Assembly (NCBI GenBank): GCA_010093605.1
Contig: MU004186.1
Coordinates: 1,282,616-1,346,615, forward strand
Direction of reading: 5' to 3'
From: Lophium mytilinum
Taxonomy: Eukaryota; Ascomycota; Dothideomycetes; Mytilinidiales; Mytilinidiaceae
DNA length: 64,000 nt
The position numbers were made by a program, and so were the translations under genes. Shown here piece by piece: positions 40,908 to 54,127 of the stretch. The notes under the pieces are model-generated. The model was not told the DNA's origin. It was given only the letters and a program-made list of their open reading frames with translations, and did not search any database. Every line of letters starts with the position of its first letter. Position 1 is the stretch's first letter.

Positions 40908-41852
40908 TTATCCAGCATCTGGCGCAACCGGCCCCTTTATAGATGCAGCCGCATCGCTGGCGCTCCGTCCATGTCCAGAAGGGGCTATGTCACTGTGACT
41001 ACCGCTCATGCGGAATATCTTCTTCACACTTTCCACACCTCGCTTCACGTGAGGGTGATTCGCAAGGAAATCGTCGTCGCCGTGCTTGGAATCGCCTTTC
41101 TTCAGAAGAGATGAAACCCTCCTCCTTCCTCCCGGTAGAGGGTCCAAAGGACCGGCCTTCGGAGGCCACTCTCCATTGTCCTTCCAGCCCTGCACGAGTG
41201 CACGCGTCATGTCGGTGAGGTTTATAGGCACGGAGGGTGTTCGCGAGGTGACAACGACCTTGTTGTATATGTCCGGATATATCTTGCTGCTGATAGAGTC
41301 ACGAATAGGGTTGTGTTTTAGGAGAGGTCGAGCAATAGGGACGAGGCTTTCGGCACTTGGTTCGGGCGGGGCCACGGGTGGGGTATGCTTGGTTTCTGCA
41401 GAAACGAATGAGCCATCTAGCTCCAAGTCAAACAGCTCAAGCTGGTCTGACGCACTGTGTTTCCTTGCGCCGTACTTCTGCACCGCGGCGGCGCCTGTCC
41501 AAGCATCTCTCCGCTGCACAAAGCATGCCACGCCCTCATTCCACGCCATCTCTTCCGCCAGTACTTCCCGCCGCTTCCTCTTGCGACTCTCCAGCTTGGT
41601 TTCCACGGCCACGGCTATACTGTCAGGCGAGTCGAATTTGTAGGGATTGTCGCCAGCGCCGGCGGCGGGGTCGGTGTCTTCGTCAGATCCAGATGTGGTG
41701 CCGTACTCGCGCTCTCTGAAGTCAAGAGCGCCCCGGACCTCCTCGTCGGAATGGGACCATGCTGCCGGCGCGTCCGGCCAGGCCCAGTCATCGCGTACTC
41801 TGTTGGTAAGGAAACGGCGGGCTTCGCGGGCGGCGGTCTGGTTGCTTTCCAT
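40908..41852 (-). CDS. DUF4050 (Gag1-like clamp) family protein
   Basis: A single exon encodes 314 residues, starting MESNQTAAREARRFLTNRVR. Conserved-looking blocks are VLAEEMAWNEGVACFVQRRD, ISSKIYPDIYNKVVV and SVPINLTDMTRALVQGWKDN followed by GEWPPKAGPLDP, which I associate from memory with the fungal DUF4050 family. Function unknown. It is hydrophilic with no signal peptide or membrane span, and it has an acidic stretch (GSDEDTDP), basic KRKRRE and a low-complexity tail. The frame is open further upstream, but only by way of a GTG; this ATG is the first good start. TCACGTG lies 240 bases upstream. Confidence 0.62.
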   Translation of the reverse strand: MESNQTAAREARRFLTNRVRDDWAWPDAPAAWSHSDEEVRGALDFREREYGTTSGSDEDTDPAAGAGDNPYKFDSPDSIAVAVETKLESRKRKRREVLAEEMAWNEGVACFVQRRDAWTGAAAVQKYGARKHSASDQLELFDLELDGSFVSAETKHTPPVAPPEPSAESLVPIARPLLKHNPIRDSISSKIYPDIYNKVVVTSRTPSVPINLTDMTRALVQGWKDNGEWPPKAGPLDPLPGGRRRVSSLLKKGDSKHGDDDFLANHPHVKRGVESVKKIFRMSGSHSDIAPSGHGRSASDAAASIKGPVAPDAG

Positions 41853-42205
41853 GGAGCCACCGAGCGGGGACGAGAGGGTCGAGAGAAGCGACGGAGGGCA
41901 GAAGCGCACCGCGGGGCTGGCGCGGGTCTTCGGGGTATATGGATATGCGGTGGTAGGGGTGAAAAGCGTGTTGATATTGTGTCTGACACCACGATCTACT
42001 AAGCAGAGGGAAACATTTTGGCTTCTTGCACGTCATGCGATCGGCCGGCCTGGCCGGGAAGGAAGCCGAGCCTGCCGGAAACAGCTGTCAATCACGTGCA
42101 TTGCTCATTTCATGCAGCTAAATAATGATTGGACGAGCCCATTCACAATTATCATACCTAGAACGCCTGCTATGCCGCTAATACTGCTAAATCCTCATAA
42201 CCTCG
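41853..42205. promoter_or_regulatory. Promoter of the DUF4050-like gene and MMS22 3' flank
   Basis: These 353 bases contain TCACGTG at 42092-42098. No gene seen. Confidence 0.4.
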
Positions 42206-45200
42206 TTAAATGATGAGATTCGTTGCTCGTGCTTCCCTCCTCTGCTCCCCTTGCTCCACTCCCATTCCCCTTGTTCTCCCTGATGCCACAAGGAACCCTT
42301 CAATGGCGCCCAGCATCGTTTCTCCCTCCTCTTCAACTGTGCCAAGTTGCACCAGTACTTCTTTTCTTGCGTTGCCTCTCACGACGTAATAGCCGTCGCC
42401 AACTTTCGCCCAATTCGTTATCGCCGTGTCAAGCTCTTGTGCGCAGAAATCGCGCAGCTTGGAGATTGGCGCCGGCTCATCTGGAATGTCGCAGTCAACG
42501 AATGGTGTTAGGGCCGCTTCTCGACTCATGACGGTTTGTGCAATGAAAATGCTGAAGCGCCTAAAGTATAGAACGAACGGGACAATGTTGGCAGCTTTTC
42601 CGGTGCTGGCATGAATATAGTCCAACAGAGGTAACAGCGCTGTTATGGCTCGGAGGACTAACGAGACCACATGCCGGGTATGGGACTGCTCAAGTAATCC
42701 TTCGTGGTCGATCAACAGCTGACTTGCTACATAGAATTCACGCAGCGTGCTTCTGATCATTCCGAGGCAGGACTCGACGCTCATTTCGTCCGATACGCTG
42801 AATTGGTAGAACACATCCTTATAGATTTGACGTAAGGCCTGCAGTATCGGCGAAGCCACGATCCAGCCAGTTGGAGACTTTAAAGACACCCCGATGTAGG
42901 CTGGGAAGATGTCCTGTACCAGGACGTGTCGCAACGTGGGTCTCGAGGCATTCCCGGACTCGTATGTACTGGCAGTGGCGGCGCACAGTTGCTTGAGAAG
43001 GTACGATTGTTGATTGTCGACCGCCGCGCGTTCAGATACTGTCTGAATGAACGTCGAGAGCTGCTTCGTTGTGCGGGTATCTGCCAGCTTCAGTGAGTAG
43101 CTCCCGAGCCGGCCTACCACATATGTCGGATCTGTAGTCGGTAGAGGGAAAGCAACCGAGTCGGTGAAGAATCGATCCACAAGACATATGTGGGACGTGT
43201 ATTGCTGAAGAAACTGGACCACCGTTTGCACGAATTCAACGTATGCGCCTTTCAATGGGGCACCACATTGCTGGAGCTCCAGATAGTTTCGCTTCATCGC
43301 AGACATCATATCCTTGAGAAGCGTTGTATATTCGTTTCGTGTGTTTACAAGTTCTTTCGGGTTATCGCGCATCGTATCCTCGTAACAGTCGCGCATATTC
43401 GCTAGGATGGAGGAAATGAGGGCGATTCTGCGCTCCCGGAATGTGGTAGCCGTAATCATGACCTCGCCAGTTGAAGACTCCCTTAGGAATGGAAGGTTCT
43501 TCAGCAGCGGATTTTGCGGGTTGGCATTAACAAGAACACCGGTCAAAATGTGTTGAAATTTGAGCATGGACTCGCGATCGACCAGTGATAGGACCCAAGC
43601 GGCAATGAATTCCTGGCGGCATTCTTTGTATGCATCCGGGTCGCTTGTGAGTATCGACGACATGAAGTATGCGGCAAACTTGCGACTCTGTTCTGTGTCT
43701 CGAAGTTGGTGCCAGGAAACGATACTGAACGTCCCAACGTAGTCGTGCCACGTCCGCTTTCCTAAGTCTACTTGCCATTGTGCGACGGCTGTCCACGTGT
43801 CTACCGCTTTGGTGAGTAAAGTGTCCCCGGGAGAAGTCTCGGCTCCAAAGCAATTTGAAAGCAAGTGCCACAATGGTGTGTGGATAAAGTCTAGCGGATT
43901 GCTGTCATCGGATTGCTGGTTCGGGGCTGTTGTAATATCGTAAAATTCGTCAAAATCAGGCACATCGCCATAGTCCTGGCTTTCTTCGTTGTTACTGGGA
44001 ATATTCTTCTCCGCTTGTCGTGCTTTCTGGAGTTTTGCATGCAGTTCAAAAACAGCTAACGTCTCGATGACAACGTCGATGGTCCTAGGATTGGTCACGT
44101 CGAATAGATCCAAGTTCTTAGTGGCAGACGCATCTCTCAGGAAAGATGTAAAGTTGTTTTCGCCATGGGCATATCCGATTGCGTTTTTAACTCCAGCAAC
44201 TGCATCTCTCAACGTGGCCAAAACCTGGTTTTGATTCTTTCGAATCGTCGATTGCAGAACTTCAGGAGAAAGGATGTCGTCTCCTCGCACTTTAGCGCTA
44301 TCGTATTGAGTTTCGGCCTCGGTCCTTGCCATTCGGTATTGGTTGATTGATTGTTTCATGATGTCTTTATACCACAGAGCAAACGGTAATAGTGACTCAT
44401 ATGGTTCGTCGGTTGACAATTGAAATTTGACGAGGTCAGACCAGGCTTTTACACTGAGCCTGCAAGCTTCTCTGTGAGAATACGCGTGGTCAACAAGCTC
44501 GCGGAGAAGATCAAGCCGAGGGCGACATTGTAGCGGCGCGGCCCAGTACAGGGTACAGAGAATATCGTGATGATTCCGTAGAGCGTCTAGATCTTCTTGT
44601 CTGATCGATTCGTCTTTCCGGTATGTACGGCCGTGGTTTGGAATGAACCGGTAGACAATATTCCGCATCTTCTTGTCGGGATAGATCCCTTGCATGCCTT
44701 TGAGACCCAGGGCGAGACATTTGAGGAATACGGTGAACGATCGATCATCTGGCTGAACCTGTAAAGACGGATGTTCCGCGAGCATACCCAGGAACTTTGG
44801 CGACCCAAGACCATCCTCATGACGAAGGAGGGACAATTTATTTCTTGCAAAGAAATCGAACATTGCCCCGAGAATACCTTCACATCTTTTCCAACCCCAG
44901 CTGTCGATGAGTGTGCAACATCGGCTTAATACAGCTCTGATATAGATATTCAGGGACGAATTATGACCTTTTGATGTCTCTGGATACAACAAGAAAAGAC
45001 GGTTGACCAGGGCTTTGACAAAATCCCAGTTCTCCGTTGTATGGACGAAGCGAGAGCCAACTTGCAAAACTCCCTTCCTATCGAATTCCCCGAATGGCAG
45101 CAGCATGAAGGCGTCGGACCAAACGCGCTCGAATTGGAAGATTTGGTTGAAAGTGGAAATCATCGGTAAGAGATTGTCGTTGACAACGTCCCAAAAGCCG

Positions 45201-48200
45201 ATTCCGGGCCTACGGAGACAGGACAGTGCTTGCATTGCAATTACGATGCATTGGACGTAGATTTTGTCATCTCTAATGCCAGCTTCTCGTTGGTGGCGAC
45301 GTCGGCTATCCTCTAAATACGTCCGAATTTCCTCGTGGCCATGGCGGATTGTTGTACTTATCAAACCAGCCGATATCGTCTTGACTAAAGTATCTAGTCT
45401 GAGCTTGGTCGCTTCCTCAATTGTCTCATCATCCGCAATATCAACTACCTTGGCGGCTAACACGAGGAGAAAAGATAAGGCTCGAGCCTTCTGGCGCACT
45501 ATTGGTGCTGGTACAGTGGTAGCTGAGTCTGATATATTCTGTGTTGGTGACAAGGCCGTGTAGCTCTGGTCCAAGATGACAACCATCGTTGCTACACTCC
45601 AGCTTCGATCGATGGGATCAAGATAATAAAGTGAAGTGGAGAAATAGGAGATGACCTGACGAAGCAACGTTGACATGCTTGAAAGTAAGCGAATGGCAGT
45701 ATTGTGAGCCTCTTCCGCCACGGATGGTTGTATCAACTGGTCAAGCTGGGTGCACAGATCCTGGAACTTGGTAGTGAAAGCTGACGAAACTTCCTCCGTC
45801 CAGGCACTGCACCAAACATCCTGTGCTAGGTGGATCAAAGTCTTGTGGGGCACGCGCACGCCAAGGTCTCTCTGATCGATATGCAAGCATGAATCTAGCT
45901 CTCCACTCCCAATAAAGGTATTCTGGTGAAAATACGTTCCCACATCTAACGGGAAGACATCGAAATCTTCGGCGTACCGAGTACCAAATGGACCGAGTCC
46001 TTGAAGAAGTAGAGGGAGCGAGCCGTCCTCAACGATTTCAATGGGTTGGCTGTGGCCATGTACTGGAAGCGGATGGCCTGGCTGTCGATATTCTCGTGCT
46101 CCAACGTCAATACGTGTACTCGGTCGTTTACGGGAAAGACGCAACCGGGGTTTGGCTGGTTGCTGAGGGAGTTCATCTGAGTTCTGGTGGCTTTTGCTCT
46201 CATGGTCAGGGCTTGGCGAGATTGACGAAGCTTCGTCGTCAGCGAGGAACCGTGAAAGTTGGGGATTGCTAGTCGCGTTTCCAAACCGATATCGATTCGA
46301 AAACTGCAGATTCGCGCGGGATAACTGTCTTTGAAACGCCGAGTTCCGATGAGTGAGGTCGAAATCGGCTTCAAGACTCTCCAATTGCGCACCCCGAAAT
46401 GGAGGCGGTCGAAACAGCTTTTGTGGAAGATGAGTACGGCGATTAGGTGCTTTAAAAGTCCGCACCTCCGCAAAGGGCGACACTACAGTATCATTCGTTC
46501 TCCTGCTAGATACTGGATCAAGCTGAGTTTGTCGCAGTCTTGAGACTGATTTGGATCCCATGTTCCTTCGCAAATCTCCCGTCGGTTGGATTGCATCGAG
46601 GAACGTAGATTTGGGTAGAGGTTCTGGAAGCTGTCGTTGCTGCTTGTTGTTATCTCGATCAATGAGCGGCTGACGCTCATGGCGCGGGTTCGCAGACTGA
46701 GGCGATTGGGACCGGGGTTTCAACGTGCCGGCCCTCCATTGATGAAGAACCGCATTGGCTTCCTCGGTATCCTCGAGTGTTTGCAAGCGTACAGCTTTCT
46801 GACTCGGACTTTGTCTTCCTCGATCGCGTTGTCGACGAGCTTGTCTTGCGGCAAGGCGGATGAATCGAGGAATTTCGCTCGTCATCTCGCCTCGTGTCTG
46901 GCGAGAATCCAAGATACTTAGGCGAGGCGGCTTAGGCCTTGACGTTCGTGGTTTGCTAGGTATGGTGTTCTTCTTCCCGGGGTGCTGTGGACCCGAGGGT
47001 GCTCTTGAAAAGCTATGATTTTGGCCACTGGAAGCTGTGACTTTCAGGCGCTTGCCAGATAGCCCGTACGAATCAGTCAAGGTCAGCTGTTTTTTCCGGC
47101 GTTTGGTACCAAAGGCTCTAAGCCTTGAAATTGAGGGGAGCATGTAGTCAATGCGGTTATCTTCCATCACATCGTCAATCATACTCTCATTGAGAGTCGA
47201 GCCAATGTTCCGTTCCGTAATCTGGGAACGAGGCCCAGGAGAGTTTGGCGGTGGCACATCCGCAGCAACGGATGCCGTGTCTGATTCCTCGGAAATGGTG
47301 AGGGTATGGCTATCCAGCTCCTCTGGGGCAGTTAACCTTGCAGTGGATGTCGGCGGTCTGGTAACCTTTCGTGCTATTCCTCGTTGCAGTTCGGACCTTT
47401 CAATGGACTGATGGCGGAGTCTTTGAGGGCTTGTCGATCTTTGTCGTTTCAGTTGAGCCTGTCGGTCGAGCTTCAGCCACGATGCAGGGAGTACTCCTTT
47501 GATCTTCCTTTTGACTTGTTTCAAGCTGACGTCACTCTTTGCGGATTCCGAACCTGACGAATCTGGGTTTGACGAAGACTCTACAACGATGGTAGGGTGG
47601 CGGGACAGTCGAGATCTCGATTTCAATACGCTTCGAGGTGGACTATCGCTATCGGATTCCGAATCAATAGGCCGCGGATTGGTAGGCCTAGATTCAGATG
47701 AGGTGATTGGTGTTGGCAACCCGTTGATGATTGTACCGTCGGGCATGTGAAAGACCCTACTTGCAAATTTGAGAGGGGATGATACGAGATGATCTCCCCG
47801 TGGAGGCGACGGAGGAATATCAAAAATGTCACTCTCGGTATTCTCTAAAGAGGGTACCGTCTTCGAGAGGGGAGTGGTGCGATTGGCCTTTTGTGGAAGC
47901 TTAAGTTTTCTGCTATAGGTGTGCGCTATTTTACGGCGTTTGGGCCCGGTTTGCACTCCACTGGGAACTCTACGTCGTATTAGGGACTCGACATCTGGCA
48001 ATTCATCATCGTCATCCAAAGCAAGATAGGACGGCGAGCCGATCTCCTCGTGAAGATTGGAATTTCTAGGGGTTATATTCTCTTTCGGTGACCATTCACG
48101 GTGGACTGGACTGCTGGGGGGCGTGTCGTCCAGAGGTTGGAAGTCCCGCTCTTGTGTTTCTACAGCATCAGGATTGAGCCTAGAAGTTGACGATTCCGAG

Positions 48201-48902
48201 GTAAGGAATATCGGCCTGACTCCACGAGATTTCAAGGTTTGACGATAACGTTCGCCTTCGAGGAGATAAGGATGGAGCTGAATCGGATTGCGTGTTCGGA
48301 ATCTTCGTCCATACGTTTGCTGAGTAGCTTCGTTATCCCGGGTATCCAGATCGTGCTCTTCCTCGCGCTCTTGTCCATCATCGATTGCGATGATATTTCT
48401 CTCCGATCTTTCCTCCAAAGCAGGTGCGTTCGATATAATGACCACTGACGGTGATAACGCCGTCCGCGTGGTCCTCTCGAATTCGGTGGAATTTGTGTGG
48501 GGAACATTGTCAGGTCTCACAAGAGGTCGATCTAAAACGTTTTGTTCTAGCTCGTCGAAATCATCGTTTCCAAGCTCTGAGAGCTCAGAGCCGCTATCGT
48601 CTGCGTCGGTGGTTGCTTCTCGGATTGAAGAAGGAATCTACACCAATTAGCCATATTTCTAGTCTCAATACACAAAACTTTGCCTTATTACGTACGTTAA
48701 AAAGCGTTCCAGCTGCCAACACCAGGTTTGGAGCAGAGCTTTCTTCTGCTAAGCATTGCGACTTTGACGGAGACCCAATACTCGCCTTGAATTCCCCACC
48801 CGGTTGGGTCTGCTCGAGTTTGGGAGGGCTGGAGGGAATGCTGTCCGAGTCGTCCTCTTCATCGGAGTCCTGGACGTACCCTCTCTCTCGCCATCTTGAC
48901 AT
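42206..48902 (-). CDS. MMS22: Mms22/Mus7-family replication-repair protein (two exons)
   Basis: Exon 1 is 48696-48902 and exon 2 is 42206-48637, giving 2,212 residues. The start MSRWRERGYVQDSDEEDDSD is typical of filamentous Mus7/MMS22 proteins. The first ~850 residues are disordered (Ser/Pro/Arg-rich with many basic patches). From ~900 to the end the protein is helical and conserved, with blocks such as PLDVGTYFHQNTFIGSGELD, YETSKGHNSS-like segments (around 44,950) and the C-terminal HVVSLVLRAITALLPLLDYI. Mms22 is the adaptor of the Rtt101/Cul8-Mms1 ubiquitin ligase that helps stalled forks restart and acts with H3K56 acetylation. The N-terminus is chosen by family match; an in-frame extension upstream has no other ATG in good context. 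It shares a 206-base promoter with the small gene to its right. Confidence 0.82.
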
Positions 48903-49026
48903 TGGAATCCTCTGGCATGTCGCTGCGCGCTGGGTAGGTGGCAACGTTGTTGTCTGATCCCCGGTCATTACTTTGTCGCGTGGAGACGCGTCGAACTCCT
49001 TGGCGGGCGGGCCGGTTTCACCCGTG

Positions 49027-49033
49027 CACGTGA
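49027..49033. promoter_or_regulatory. CACGTGA site in the MMS22 / small-gene promoter
   Basis: An E-box core lies 125 bases upstream of MMS22 and 76 bases upstream of the divergent small gene. Use is inference. Confidence 0.35.
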
Positions 49034-49108
49034 TAGCGCTAAAACCTTTCACTCAGGGCGAGACTCGACCTCGATGACGCTGCACAAGAATTGTATCAAC
49101 TGAATGTC

Positions 49109-49561
49109 ATGAGTGGAAGGATTGCTGGCGCGCTCCTTGCGACAGTTACTGGAGTGCTCACTGGTGGGTGGTGTGTCAACTGAGAACATTGAACTCGAAT
49201 TGACGTCGTCAGCAACTTATGCGTTGCAACCTGCTCTGCAGGAGCAGCAGCGGAAACGCTTTGAGGAAGAGCACAGCAAGGCAAAGTTGGTGAACCGTCC
49301 ATCTTTTACGCGCTTTCACTGAAACAGATCAGCAACGATTCACCACCTGTTCAAGCGCCAAGTGAGACAGCTCAACAGGCTGGTGGCAATGCCCAGCTTG
49401 ATATAAGAGAAACAAAAGACGCCATATCTGAGCCTCCTAAAGCAGCACCATCATCCTGGTCTTCCATAAGCCGTTGGGTGTGGCCAAGCAACGTCGAGGA
49501 GAAAAGCCCCGATCCACCCGAACGAACACCACCTGCCAACTCTCAGCAGGGTAGATCCTAG
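49109..49561 (+). CDS. Small membrane-anchored hypothetical protein (three exons)
   Basis: I do not recognise the family. Exon 1 is 49109-49163 and exon 2 begins at 49213. Exon 2 to 3 can be spliced two ways in frame: a 38-base intron (49290-49327) giving 121 residues, or a 47-base intron (49286-49332) giving 118. The protein starts MSGRIAGALLATVTGVLTAT, a single hydrophobic helix. An Arg/Glu/Gln-rich helix (ALQEQQRKRFEEEHSKA), a hydrophilic Pro/Ser linker and a Trp-containing motif SWSSISRWVWPS follow. The topology resembles small mitochondrial inner-membrane or ER-anchored proteins, but that is only a guess. The ATG overlaps an upstream ATG TCA TGA, so scanning would meet a two-codon upstream frame first. 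Confidence 0.5.
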
Positions 49562-49807
49562 TTTCATCGACGAGCACCTGAGTTGAATCGGGGCGGAATG
49601 CTACTCGGGATAGTTCATTATTAGTAGACCGTGACTCTGTTATAGCAACCTAGACATATCACAGTGTCAAGTGGAGCTTTGATTTGTTACTGCTAGGACT
49701 ATAGATGCTGTCTATGGACTAGGCACATTGCGTAATCCATACTATTCCAACAAGCTCGTCTTACCGTACCATCCAATTTGTGTTTGTATGTATCAACACC
49801 CGAACAT

Positions 49808-51707
49808 CTATACCTTTTCCTCAATATGCGACACGGCGCTTTGCTTCCTCTCCACCTCTTCGACGCGGTGTTGAAGGTCATCCGTCATGTAATCTCCTTT
49901 CTTCATCGTCGGAACAAAGAGCGGCGCATTCGTGAACAGGTAGTTCATTTCTTCCAGGGGTCGTTTCGCGGTCTCGGGCAGAACAGCCCAGAAGAACAAT
50001 GCGTTTGTCAAATTGCAAATCTGACCAGTGGTAAGCACATGGTGGGGGACTTTCAAAGGGATTCCGCTTACAATGAAGAGGAAGTAGTAACGGTACCCGA
50101 CCTGCGTCATGGCGGGCTTTGTGACTTGGCCGATCAATGTGTTGAAGGCAAAACTTGACATGTTAGGACCAGAAGCTTTCGGAGAGGGATGAGTGGGCTC
50201 CTACCTGGTCATCGTGGCAATTGAAACACCTTTGGATCGTGTTCGCGTGTCGAAGACTTCTGCCTGGTTGCATGTGTCAGTCGAGAAGAGAGCAGATGCA
50301 TGAAGGCGGGGACTGGAAAGATATGCTTACTGGTATGATCCATGACAATGGCCCGCAGGTGGCGCTGAAAGAGAAGTTGTAAATCCAGGTGATGACGATG
50401 AAGCCCCATGAAGCGCCGTTGTTGTGCGTGGCGCCCGGAGGAAACTTAGCCAGCAGAACTGTTGCGATGATGAAGGTAACCATGTTGCCCAAGTTTCCAA
50501 ATATTAAAGGCCAGCGTCGACCGGTATGGTCGATGAAGAGGATGCAGAGGAATTGCGCTATCAGGGCGATCACTGAACTGATGGCCTGGTACTTCAAAGT
50601 ATCATTTCCTGCTATCCCCATCTGTCCATAAATCGTGACTGAGAAGTACTGGATGGCGGAGACCTAGTTTGCGTTAGCATTGTTGCTGCTAAAACATGCA
50701 TGTGATCTCTACTTACTCCAGTCATCTGGACGGAAGCCTGGAGAGCGCAAGCTAGGAAGAGTCTACGGAAACACGATCGGTCAGTGAAGAGCTCGGTATA
50801 GGACTTGGCTTCGTGTTCATGCTCGAAGGTGATGGCCTCCTGGATTTGTTCAAACTCGGCCCGAACCCAGGCGTCGTTCTGGTTTCCATGAGCATGGAGC
50901 TGTGCGAGCGTTTTTAGACCTTCGTCTGGCCTTCCATGGTCAATGAGCCACCTGGGAGATTCCGGGAAGAGGAGAATGAGAAGAGCCAGAATTGCAGCGG
51001 GGATGATCTGGATTCCGAGAGAGAGTCGCCATTGAGCAGAGTTGTCATCAGAAAATCCAACATAGGTGCCGTATGATATCCAGGCGGCAGCAAGCGCGCC
51101 GACACCCAGCATAAATTGCTGAAGAGCTGTGACTCGTCCTCGTATGCTTGGGTGTGCGAGCTCTGCCTGATAGAGAGGTACAATCATGACAAGCGCACCA
51201 ACACTGCAGGACAATTAGTTTGGCTCGAACCCATTTTCGGCAATGTCTCACTTACCCTAGCCCAGCAATAGCACGGCCAGCATATAGGAAGGACAAGTCC
51301 CGAGCACCTGTCTGTAGCCCTCCGCCAAGACAGAACACGAGTGCTCCAATCAAGATGGTTTTCTTTCGACCAAGGATATCGCCGAGGGGGCCAGCAAAGG
51401 CAGCGCCAAAGAAAGCGCCACCAGTGAACACGGATACCACCGCACCACTGTCACGATTAGTAGCCGTACAAGCCAGGAAGCCGACCGAAGGGAAAGCTCA
51501 CGTTTCATTGTCAGTGGCCTTGAACTTGTTGGTGAAGTTGGGCGATGCGATAGCTTCCGCAATCACACCAAGGTCATAACCGTAGAGTAGCGACCCGAGT
51601 GATGCGAATACACTCACTAGGAACTAGTATTTCACAGGTTACTTAGTACTCTCGAGAATGAAGTGAGTGAGAATTCGTACCTGATACCACTTAGGTGGGA
51701 GAGCCAT
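49808..51707 (-). CDS. MFS sugar transporter, SP family (eight exons)
   Basis: Exons on the minus strand are 51681-51707, 51502-51623, 51256-51447, 50717-51203, 50341 region ending at 50331 (50331-50663), 50205-50263, 50072-50153 and 49808-50020; 504 residues. About 12 membrane spans. Sugar-porter motifs are present: GSLLYGYDLGVIAEA, GDILGRKKTI, PESPRWLIDHGR, DHTGRRWPLI and LPETAKRPLEEMN. It should be a plasma-membrane proton symporter or uniporter for a sugar; the specificity is not readable. It is divergent from an intracellular arabinofuranosidase 453 bases away, so L-arabinose or an arabino-oligosaccharide is a reasonable guess. The last intron (50021-50071) is 51 bases with no in-frame stop; if retained it would insert 17 residues before the last helix. 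Confidence 0.87.
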
Positions 51708-52160
51708 GTCTGTACCGACTTCGCAATTCGGGGAGATTCTTCCTTAGACCGCAAAAGAGTAGCAAAGCTTGAGTGGAGCATCCATCGATTTTATACCACC
51801 CCAGCAAATGCTGCCGAATTAGATATTTTCCGTCGAACGCACCACATGGTGTCCAGAGAATGGTCGCGACTATCCCTTGCTACCCCAACCTGGAGGTTCC
51901 CCGAATGTAGTCGTCCAGTCGGAGGGTCAGGCGGGGAAGCTATGGGGTATCCTAGCTGGTTTGGATGCGGAGAAGCCCAGGCATCGTAGATGCCGAAGCT
52001 GGTGGCCGAATACTTACGCGAGCTTCGCGCATCGTTCGGGTCCTGCACCGCGGATTTTTCCACCAATGGAAAGACAGCTTCGGCGACGACAACTTCGTTT
52101 CTAAACCACCTCGGCTGGTCTCTCATACTCGTCAACGGCACTTGGGTTCAGGAATTAGAA
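51708..52160. promoter_or_regulatory. Shared divergent promoter, sugar transporter / GH51
   Basis: The 453 bases between two ATGs contain SYGGRG-type (CreA carbon-repressor) matches at 51773-51778 (GTGGAG), 51799-51804 (CCCCAG, opposite strand), 51890-51895 (CTGGAG) and 51931-51936 (GCGGGG). A GGCTGG near 52108 loosely resembles an XlnR/AraR-type GGCTRR site. These short motifs occur often by chance. Confidence 0.3.
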
Positions 52161-54073
<1,913 letters not shown>

Positions 54074-54127
54074 GACTTCGAGAGGAATTTCAGGACGGAC
54101 TGGTACTCGTTATCTGACTGATATGCT

